Below, piece by piece: positions 56,680 to 64,000 of a DNA stretch of 64,000 bases (position 1 is the first letter of the stretch; each line of letters starts with the position of its first letter). The stretch spans positions 58,997,984 to 59,061,983 of the forward strand of contig CM066313.1 in assembly GCA_033807775.1 (NCBI GenBank), in the 5' to 3' direction. The notes beneath the pieces were generated by a model, which searched no databases, was not told the origin of the DNA, and saw nothing but the letters and a program-made list of their open reading frames with translations. The position numbers and the translations under genes are program-made. The DNA is from Saussurea involucrata. Lineage: Eukaryota > Streptophyta > Magnoliopsida > Asterales > Asteraceae.

Positions 56680-57799
56680 ATGCCTTCTTATATAGAAGAT
56701 GGGGTTTTAAGATTGAAGCAAACACTTATAACAGAGATTCCTCCAACTCCACAAGTTTTTGTTAAACCAAATAATGAAATTTTGCAACAAGTTCTTATAA
56801 CTGAAATACCTCCAACTCCAAAAGTTTCTGTTAAATCAAATAATGGAATTTTGCAACAATTTCTTATAACAGAACCAACTCCTAAATCACAAGTTTCTGT
56901 TAAATCAAATAATGAAATTTTGCAACAAGTTCTTTTGACAGAAACATCTCCTAAAGCACAAGTTTTTGTTAAATCCAGTAGTGAAGGTTTGAAGCAAACT
57001 CTAAAACAAACTATTGTTAATTCTAATGCTTCAAATCCTTCAGTTCCTGTTTTAAATAAAGAGGAAGAAATTGCTAAACTGAAGAGACAAATTTTAGACT
57101 TTTCTTCTTCAAATGCTAGACTTATTAAAAGAGTTACTGATCTTGACGTTTATATTGCAGATCTTGAAGCAAAGAGAGACAATTCGAGTCTGCACGATCA
57201 AATCAGGAAACTTCAAGAGAAAGTAACAATCTTTCAAAAAGAAAATGCTGATCTGAAGAGCATTGAAGACAAGAGAGAGAAGGAGAACTCATACCTTAGA
57301 GATCAATTAAAAGTAGTTCAAGAAAAGACAACAACGTTGGAAAGAGAAAATGTTGAATTAAAGAAAAAGCTTTCTGAACGTGAAAGAGAGTCACCATCTT
57401 CAAAGAAAGTTTTTGAAGAAAAGAAAGCACTTGAACTGAAATGTATAAAACTTTCAAAACATTTCTTGAAAAAGAGAAGCTCGAAAAAGTTCTGAACTTT
57501 CCGTGAAAATCTCTGATTTAGAAAATCTTTTGGAAAAGGACAGAAAAGATTTCACGGAAAAGAAAAATCTCTTTGAAAAGGAAAGTAAAACCCTTAAAAA
57601 GAAAAATATGGAAATTTTCAAAGAGATTACTGATAAAAGAAAATTTTTGGAAAAAGATTTTGAATCGGAACGCATATATTTTGAAGATGTGATTCTTAAT
57701 CTTACCAAAAGATTATCTGGTTTATCAAATGATATTATGAAGGATCAATTGATCAAATATGATCTCCAAAAGAAATTTGATCTAATTTTTAAAGAGAAT
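56680..57799 (+). pseudogene. Coiled-coil ORF of element K (gag-tail-like), frameshifted and truncated
   Basis: It begins MPSYIEDGVLRLKQTLITEI. Residues about 20-105 are four to five copies of a 23-24 residue repeat (KSNNEILQQVLITEIPPTPK type). A Lys/Glu coiled coil follows, matching element I nearly residue by residue (about 57060-57480). A deletion near 57460-57500 shifts the frame; the relative in I has about 30 more residues there. The frame continues at 57503 and ends at the junction with L. It has no enzymatic motif. Confidence 0.72.
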
Positions 57800-58711
57800 A
57801 ATCTTCGACAAGCGTGCGTCTTACTAACGGTTTCTTGGAGTCTCTTCTTGTTTCTATTTCACGAAAATGGCAGCCCACGGAAACCAAGAGCAAATCATTG
57901 CCCAGGTGCATGAGAAGCTTGAGCATGCACAGGATGCTCCTGAGTCAAATGACGACTATCGCCTAGAAGAAGTCATCCTGGACCAGAGCAAGCCTGACCA
58001 GAAAGTCTTCGTAGGGTCGTCCCTCGATCCCTGTCTTAAACATAACCTAATATATTTCTTGCAGGAACATACCGATTGTTTTGCCTGGTCGCACGAAGAC
58101 ATGGCCGGCATAGACCCCAACGTCATTTCCCACAAGCTCAATGTCGACCCGTTATTTAAGCCAATCAAGCAAAAGCGGCGAAAATTTGCTCCTGAAAGGA
58201 ATCAGGTGATAAATGACGAGGTCGACAACCTCCTCAAGACAGGGAAAATTCGAGAGGTAAAGTACCCCGACTGGCTTGCTAATGTCGTGGTCGTGGCAAA
58301 GAAAAATGGCAAATGAAGGGTCTGTATCGATTTTACAGATCTCAACAAAGCTTGTCCAAAAGATCCTTTTCCATTGCCGCATATTGACGCCATCGTCGAC
58401 GCGACATCGGGACATGAACTATTGACGTTCATGGATGCTTATTCTGGATATAATCAAATCCTAATGCATGTCGAAGACCAGGAGAAAACTGCACGGACCG
58501 AGGTATTTACTGTTATAAGGTTATGCCTTTTGGACTAAAAAATGCAGGTTCTACCTACCAACGCCTAGTGAATAAGATGTTCAAAGATCATCTCGGTGAC
58601 ACGATGGAAGTTTATATCGACGACATGCTCGTCAAGTCAAAGCAAGCAGTCGACCACGTCGAGCATTTAAGGCAGTCGTTCGACATCCTTCGGAAGTATA
58701 GCATGAAGCTC
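57800..58711 (+). mobile_element. Fragment L: Tat-type Gypsy leader, gag start and reverse transcriptase, internally deleted
   Basis: It begins abruptly with AATCTTCGACAAGCGTGCG, which matches the leader of J at 50586. The gag ATG is at 57867. After about 25 residues the frame passes directly into pol. The fragment ends where Copia M inserted (58712). It is a different copy from J, because J lacks RT and L lacks gag and protease. Confidence 0.8.
57867..58711 (+). pseudogene. pol: Gag start fused in frame to Gypsy reverse transcriptase (fragment L)
   Basis: MAAHGNQEQIIAQVHEKLEH matches the gag start of J. The frame then reads into the region before RT (FAWSHEDMAGIDP, KRRKFAPERNQVI). RT core blocks follow: VVVAKKNGK, a TGA at 58314-58316 where Trp is expected, VCIDFTDLNKACPKDPFPLP, FMDAYSGYNQI, a frameshift near 58500, MPFGLKNAGSTYQRLVN and the polymerase motif YIDD (58613-58624). 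It ends in the LTR of M. Tat lineage is judged from these blocks. Confidence 0.87.
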
Positions 58712-59456
58712 TGTTAGCTCCAATCTTTATGATAATAGAAGTATTGAAAAATAGGCTAAGTATAGAAGTCTTCGACAGAGGCTCCGCCGAGTCACCGAGA
58801 AGACCGAAGCATAGAAGTCTTCGACAGAGGCTCTGCCGAGTCAACGAGGAGACCGAAGTGAAGAATCGCCAGAAGACTCTTCTCAGCGGACAAGGCCACA
58901 GAGCCTCTGTCATACTTGACAGAGCCTCTGTGGTATAAAGACTAAAGATCAATACAAGGACAATCGTGCTTCTCACGATTTCTGTTGTACGAAGATTCTG
59001 AAGATCATTCGTACAAGGCGTGACCTGACAACTCCACGTGTCAAACTATGATGGGTCATAGCCTTAGTAGAAGTCGGCGCATTTAATTAACGTTGAACTA
59101 ACAATAGTACCTGAATAGTGTTTTAGTACCTTCAGTCCTTGTTGTCCAGAACTTGTCCCCTTTGGAAGTAGTATAAATAGAAGACTCATGTTGAGTTCTT
59201 CTATTAAGCTTTGCACAACACACACACCATTAGAAGATAATTCTTGTTATACCATCGGTGTTCTTGGTGTTCTTATTTATATCAAATACAGTGAATCATT
59301 GAGTTATTTATCTGTGTTATTTACACTTCACGTATTTGATAATTGTGTGTTCTTCTACCTTATTATATCTTTTAGTTCGTTAAAAATGCTTCCGCATTAT
59401 ATCTTGTTTGAACTATTAGATAGAATCATCATTGTTAAGCAAAACAGGAACCAACA
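58712..59456 (+). mobile_element. 5' LTR of element M
   Basis: The LTR is 745 bp, TGTTAGCTCC...GAACCAACA, with TATAAATA at 59172-59179. It contains a 49-bp tandem duplication (58760-58857) and two ACAGAGCCTCTGT palindromes (about 58898-58932). Confidence 0.88.
58760..58857 (+). repeat. 49-bp tandem duplication in the LTR of M
   Basis: ATAGAAGTCTTCGACAGAGG starts at 58762 and 58811. Each unit contains ACAGAGGCTCYGCCGAGTC. The units differ at about four positions. Confidence 0.85.
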
Positions 59457-59707
59457 ATTGGTATCAGAGCCTTCCTTGATTTTCTATATCAAGTGATCCT
59501 CACTTATTTCAAAACAGCATATGTTTTTCTGCCATTCTCGACCTATTCGACTTTGGTAAACTTACAGTCTGTTACTTCAGTTAAATCTCTATTTTAGTGC
59601 ATTGTTCAAAGGTTTTATGTTTATAAACACCATTCGAAACATCCACTTCATCTTCTGAAAGTTTACTATTCATGCCCTATTTTCTGAATATCTCAACCTC
59701 TTTCAAA
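59457..59707 (+). other. Primer binding site and leader of M
   Basis: TTGGTATCAGAGCC starts at 59458, two bases after the LTR. The leader to the gag ATG is non-coding. Confidence 0.85.
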
Positions 59708-59914
59708 ATGACAAACACAAACAACTTCTTCACCGCTGGTTCTTTAACCAAGCCACCCACACTACTTAGAGATGAGTACCCTCAGTGGATGATACGAATG
59801 ATTCACTTCTTCGAGGGTACTGACAAAGAACTCATCTACTATATCAACAACCGTCCTTTCGTACCAATGATCACAGTACCCCGTGTACCGTCCACAGACG
59901 ACACTCCAGAAATC
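59708..59914 (+). CDS. gag: Gag N-terminus of element M (partial)
   Basis: It starts MTNTNNFFTAGSLTKPPTLL and is open for 69 codons until the LTR of N. It is the same block as the gag start of G (24251). The ATG choice is supported by its match to the lost start of G and by the leader length. Downstream gag is not in the window. Confidence 0.83.
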
Positions 59915-60882
59915 TGTTGGTCCCGAAGGCCTATACAAGTTTGTAGAAGGGGGGGGGGGTTGAATACAAACACACAGATTTTACTTTTCTAAATTGTTTA
60001 TTGATAAATCATTAACAATTTAAAGCTTGTTGTGGAAACAAGATTAAGGATAAACCTAAATCTAAACAAGTTAGAACACTAAGGTTTCTTGCACTAAGAG
60101 AGATAAGGAAATTACTAATAATAACCTATCTTGAGATAAGAGATTGAACTTGTCCAGAGTTAGCAAGTTACTTCAAATGAAGTGGGTTCATCTCTTTATA
60201 TACTGCATGCATTTAATGCAAGTCAGTATACACTTTACACGTGTCATCAGCTGGTTGGTTGCATGTCATTGACCTTTGTTGACAACCTTAGTAGCCGCAT
60301 GAATGAACAGTGTAGTATCAGAGTGGTTGTACGATTTCAGACATTCGGAGGTTCTTTTCTGACATTTCGTACGGAGTCGTGCAAGGGTGGTTAAGACAAA
60401 GGTACTTTGTACGGAGGACTTCATGATCAGCTTTCGTTGATTCAGAGTATCATCATTTACTATTCAGCGAATGATAAAGTTCAGCGATAGCTGAAGTCTT
60501 GTACTTGATACTTCACGTTGAGTGGACAAATCTTAGTCTTCGCTGATCTGCATCAGTTCATTAGGAGACTTGTCGCTGGTTCTTGAGCTTGATCTTCGAC
60601 TTCAGCGTAGAACCTATGTTGACGTGAAACTTGTCTTCAGGGATCATAAGTAAACAACTAACTTATCAGTGATCACCATAAGTACTGAACAGACTCAGAG
60701 TATTATGGTGAACAGTGTTCGCTGAATGTTTAATCTAAAGAGCGAGATTTCCTATCAGCGGTACTGTAAGATCTCAGTACTTATCAGCGATAGTGAAACT
60801 CTGATACATATTGTTTACTTACAATTTTCACTAAGTATATAAGAGAGGGTCATTATCAAATCACTGAGGGTTTGGATCAACA
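59915..60882 (-). mobile_element. 3' LTR of element N
   Basis: The LTR is 968 bp; minus strand reads TGTTGATCCAAACC...GGGACCAACA. The TATATAAA box is at 60202-60195 (minus). U3 has about nine TTCAGCG/CGCTGAA words (60465-60800). A run of ten G lies at 59949-59958 (C on the minus strand), near the LTR end. Confidence 0.88.
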
Positions 60883-61150
60883 ATCTCCCCCTATTTGATT
60901 ATGACATAGCAACAAAGAAAATTGCTATTTAATGAAAACATAAGGATAAAAAAAACTCATAAAATATTTGTCCCTTTTACTGTTTTCTGGGATCTTTTCA
61001 GTACTGATGGAGTAAAGTACGTTCGCTGAAATTTTTCTTTAAACTTTGTAAAGATTACAGATGGAAGTGGAAAAACTACAAGTACAACGAATAAATTTAC
61101 AAGTACAGAAGTTGTAGACAGATAAGGATAGAAAGAATTAAAAGGCGATC
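60883..61150 (-). other. Polypurine tract and 3' untranslated region of N
   Basis: On the minus strand AATAGGGGGAGAT (60895-60883) adjoins the LTR. The remaining 250 bases are AT-rich and non-coding. Confidence 0.82.
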
Positions 61151-64000
61151 CTATCCGTCTAAAGGTTCTTCCTTAATGAGAAGTTTATCGAGGGTCTTTG
61201 ATGCGGGAATCATCCAGTCAGGGACATCTACTCCTTGATTCTTTTTCTTTAGAGCTGCTTCAAAAATCAAGGGCTTCAGGTGTCTAGCTTTGATGTCGCG
61301 TCTGACTTCACACCAGTATATGAGATCTCTGAGTTGTTCGATGGGAGCGATGTGGAGCTCATAGATACGTTGAAAGTGATGATTTCCATAGTAGTCTAAA
61401 AAGAATATACCATAGGGATCACTTACAACTGTGCCAGGAATGAATGTTTCTCCAGGTGGTAGGGAGGTGTCAAGCGCTGAGAGATCGGCATCAGGGCCAA
61501 GAACTTCAGTACGAGAGAAACCAATACCCGTTTCATTTCGAATAGGAGGACCTGAACCAGAGACTTTCTTTTTCTTAGCAGAGACTTTCTTTGGTTGAGG
61601 AAGAGTAGGAGGAATATCCACAGCAGATGAAAGCAGGTCGATCTGTTTGTTTAAGATCTTCTCGACATGGCTTTTGAACTTTGAGCGCGATCCCTGAATG
61701 GCTAATTTTGTTTCTAACCATTCAGAGAGACCAAACTTTTCTAAGGTAGCAGCATAGAGGGTTTGCTTGGTTTTGTAGTCTCTGTAGACATCTACTTCAA
61801 CAACAGGAACGTCAGCGTACAGTCTTCCTCTGATGTTTGCCTTGATTATTTTGGATGGTCTAGATCGATAGGTCAGCATTTGTTTAGCCCGTTCCAAATT
61901 CGTATCAGAGACCTTAGTCTTTCCTCTAACGATTTCTTGAGCATCATCCCATAGCTGACGTTGAACATCAATGGGAACTCTTTTCAGCTTGGGGTCTTTT
62001 ACTGATCGTTGAGTAAGCTTGATGGCGTATTCTCTGTCTTTTTCTTCAGCTTCCTTTCTTTTAGCGATGAGACGTTCAGCTCTGAGGTGTTCCTTGTATT
62101 CAGCTTTTGAAATTTTGAATTTTGGAGGAACTGAAGGAAGTTGATCACGCTTCAGAATGATTCGCTGATCTGCGAATTGCTTTATTATCTCCTATCTTCT
62201 TTTCTGATCCTCTTCACTTAGATTTTGAGGAGCTAAGGAAGGTCTGCGTTTGTGCGAGAGTAGCTGTTCTTCTGGTTCATCAGTCTCAGAGATCAAATCT
62301 AAGACTGGAATTATTTCTTCAGCAGCAGCTGGCTTTATTGGTGAAGTCACAATTGTGGAACTTTCAGCGATGTCCTCAAACAGGGGAGAGGACTAGCTGA
62401 AACACAGCGATCTTACAAGTAAGAACTTGGGTAGAATCAGAGAGAGGAAATATGTTCAAGTGTATAGGCTTGGGTAGAAGAACTGATAGTGTATGATAGA
62501 GGAGGGATGGAGTAAGAGATGTTTAGTGTACCTGACAAACCGGCTTTTCAAGCAAGATCGTCAGATTGTCATCTTCAGCGACGGTTTTGCCTTTGCCTTT
62601 CTCAGCTCCAGAGGCTGAGGGCTTTGTCTTTGTCCGCTCCCTTGAAGGTTCATTTATCGAAATTCCCTTAAGGACTTTGATCCTCGGAGCAGGTTTAATG
62701 ATAAAGAAGTCATCGTCATCTTCGTCATCATCATCATCATTCTTTGGAGAAGAGGATGGTTCATCATCAGGGATGTCGACGGCTTCATCATCTTCTGCTT
62801 CGGATTCGGATTTATCAGCTTCTTCTTCGACTTGCTCCCCCTCAGATACAAAGGCGAGCTTCTCGGTTTCCTCCGGGTTTTCAACTCCCTGAGGTCCAGC
62901 GGTGGTTTCTTCCGCATCCTTCTTCTCTCCCCTGATAGATTCATCATGGGAAAGGTCTTTAGCGCTCTTGGAGAGATCAGCGCTCTTCTCCCCCTCTTTC
63001 TCATGATGAGGGGAGGAATGGGTCGACTCAGCAGGTTTGGTAGGTTCTCTGTCTTCTTGGCCAGAGATACCTATACAACATTCAATCTTTGCTAATCTGT
63101 CTTCTAGGCCAGATATAGCAGGATTGATCTTCAAAAGAACATCACGATCAGATTTGGTGAAGCTCTTAGGTGCAGGAGTAGGAGCAGGGGCAGGAGCATT
63201 CGCTTTGTTCAGTAGCTGCTCCATCAAAGTCTTCATCGAACCAACGTCAGTCTTTACAGAGCTTAAGTCAGTCGTCAGAGTGTTGACATTTGTCTTCATA
63301 GCAGACATATCTCCCTCTAGTGTTCCAACCGATGTCTTCAGCGTTGTGACCTCGCTGGACATGGATGAAACTGAATTTTTGAGAGAGGTGTAGTCTGTGT
63401 AGATGTCAGCGAGCACCTTGCCGAATTCGCTGAGAGTTTTATCAACTTGCTTTATGTCATCTATGGAAGCCTTCCTCTCCACCACCATTGTCAGCTTTGT
63501 AAGATTCCCTCCAGCGTTTGTTACAGTTGTAGAGTTGTTGGAAAGAGTAGTGGTGAGACCTGTCAGCTTTGTCTCCACGGACTTCAGAGAGGCATTGATG
63601 TCTCCCAAATTAGGACCTGTAACAGATAAGTACTTGTGAACAAAGGAAAGCTTAGAAGTTTGGGGTTTAGTTACAGTGTATATGGTTTGATTTGTACATG
63701 CAGGAGGATTGGTGAATTCATCAAAATCATGGGTTCCTGAGTAAAGTTCCATATCGTCAGCTAGAGTGCGTTGACGTATGGTTATCTCTGCAGGTCTTGT
63801 GCCAATCACTCCTAGAAGAGTATTTTCTTTAACTTCTGGAGGAATGACAGGTGCTTCAGTGATAATTGGAGTAGAGTCCAAATGAGTGGAGGGAGGAGCG
63901 AAGGATAAGAATGGAGGTTGGGTTCTGAGTTCAGCGTTGGATTCACTGAAAATCACTTCATCAGTCTTTTGAGAGACTGAAGGAGGTTGGGTAGGTTCCA
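61151..64000 (-). pseudogene. 3' accessory ORF of element N, 5' end outside window, possible intron
   Basis: The frame is open from the window edge to 62532. It then continues in phase from 62392 to the stop at 61151 if a 139-bp GT-AG segment (62531-62393) is spliced out; without splicing it stops at once. One TAG (62194-62192) remains. Visible parts are a Thr/Pro-rich segment, a coiled coil of TLKTSVGTL..SVKTDVGSM-type heptads (about 63580-63200), an APAPAPTPAP linker, an acidic region with an Asp run (about 62735-62700), a basic segment and a C-terminal block (DVYRDYKTKQTLYAATLEKF; GIFFLDYYGNHHFQRIYELH). The C-terminal block faintly resembles that of H (GVFLKNKSGKIFFRAKE). The function is unknown. 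No membrane segment is seen. Confidence 0.68.

Larger units (their letters stand above)
54016..57799 (+). mobile_element. Element K: 5' part of a Copia element related to I, truncated
   Basis: K has a 5' LTR, primer site, long leader with a GGTTTCGGATCC array and a coiled-coil ORF, then stops abruptly at about 57799 where Gypsy leader sequence begins. There is no 3' LTR. LTR start, leader words and ORF all match element I, read on the other strand. Confidence 0.85.
58712..59914 (+). mobile_element. Element M: 5' end of a Sirevirus-type Copia element, cut by N
   Basis: M has a 5' LTR, primer site, leader and first 69 codons of gag. It inserted in the reverse transcriptase of L. The rest lies beyond element N, outside the window. 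Its LTR palindrome (ACAGAGCCTCTGT) is close to that of B and G, so the families are related. Confidence 0.88.
59915..64000 (-). mobile_element. Element N: 3' end of a fourth Sirevirus-type Copia family, minus strand
   Basis: On the minus strand it shows an accessory ORF (entering from beyond 64000), a non-coding end with purine tract, and an LTR. It inserted in gag of M; the five bases before it are AAATC. Pol and the other LTR are outside the window. Its recurring word is TTCAGCG/CGCTGAA. Confidence 0.85.

Noticed and set aside
59949..59958. Run of ten G as an assembly artefact
   Set aside because: G-runs followed by TTGAATAC are usual near this type of LTR end. The exact length may be a sequencing error but the run itself is plausible.
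62566..63639. Plus-strand ORFs opposite the accessory ORF of N
   Set aside because: They are antisense shadows of a low-complexity coding sequence; no family resemblance or promoter is evident.

Overview
The window reads as intergenic heterochromatin of a large flowering-plant genome. It is a eudicot, and Asteraceae-like repeats are my weak preference. I find no host gene, tRNA, rRNA or CRISPR array. Essentially every base belongs to an LTR retrotransposon, and I label fourteen element pieces A to N from left to right. Two superfamilies dominate. One is Ty1/Copia elements of Sirevirus type, with a TTGGTATCAGAGC primer site, several purine tracts, and in most cases a long extra ORF between pol and the 3' LTR. 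The other is Ty3/Gypsy elements of Tat type, with LTRs starting TGTTTGG and a primer site beginning TTTGGCRCCATCCGTGG.

Layout. A (1-652, minus) is an LTR inserted into the pol of B (653-7946, plus; pol end, accessory ORF, 3' LTR). B sits in a chromovirus-like Gypsy LTR, C (7947-10749). C sits in the accessory ORF of Copia element D (10750-14508, plus). D sits at the 3' side of a minus-strand Tat element, E (14509-23262). E carries an antisense, intron-containing accessory gene that is split by the complete but internally deleted Tat element F (15900-20970, target duplication AGGCC). In E's integrase lies Copia element G (23263-49649, plus). G's gag is split by H (24483-33187, minus) and its reverse transcriptase by I (38743-44466, minus, target duplication GTTTA). 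G's accessory ORF is cut by Tat element J (49650-54015). J is followed by truncated Copia K (54016-about 57799), which is fused to a deleted Tat fragment L (57800-58711). L's reverse transcriptase holds Copia M (58712-59914), whose gag holds minus-strand Copia N (59915-64000 and beyond). The right-hand stack is six insertions deep (E>G>J>K/L>M>N) and the left-hand stack is five deep (E>D>C>B>A).

The most interesting signal concerns four Copia families (B/G, D, H, N). Each carries a 3' accessory ORF. In B/G, D and H, alignable N- and C-terminal blocks are joined by a fast-changing charged or coiled-coil linker. In B and G a plant-type TATA box and a 62-bp identical non-coding block precede the ORF, which suggests a separate internal promoter. 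Each family is also peppered with its own short palindromic word (CAGAGCTCTG in B/G, TCAGAAGTTCTGA in H, TTCAGCG in N, GGTTTCGGATCC in I/K). A family-specific protein that binds family-specific sites, like the anti-silencing proteins of some plant DNA transposons, is a testable hypothesis and is not shown here. Other notable items are the in-frame gag-to-RNase H fusion in the young element H, the antisense spliced gene in E (also found as an antisense fragment in J), and the conserved hairpin after Tat pol genes.
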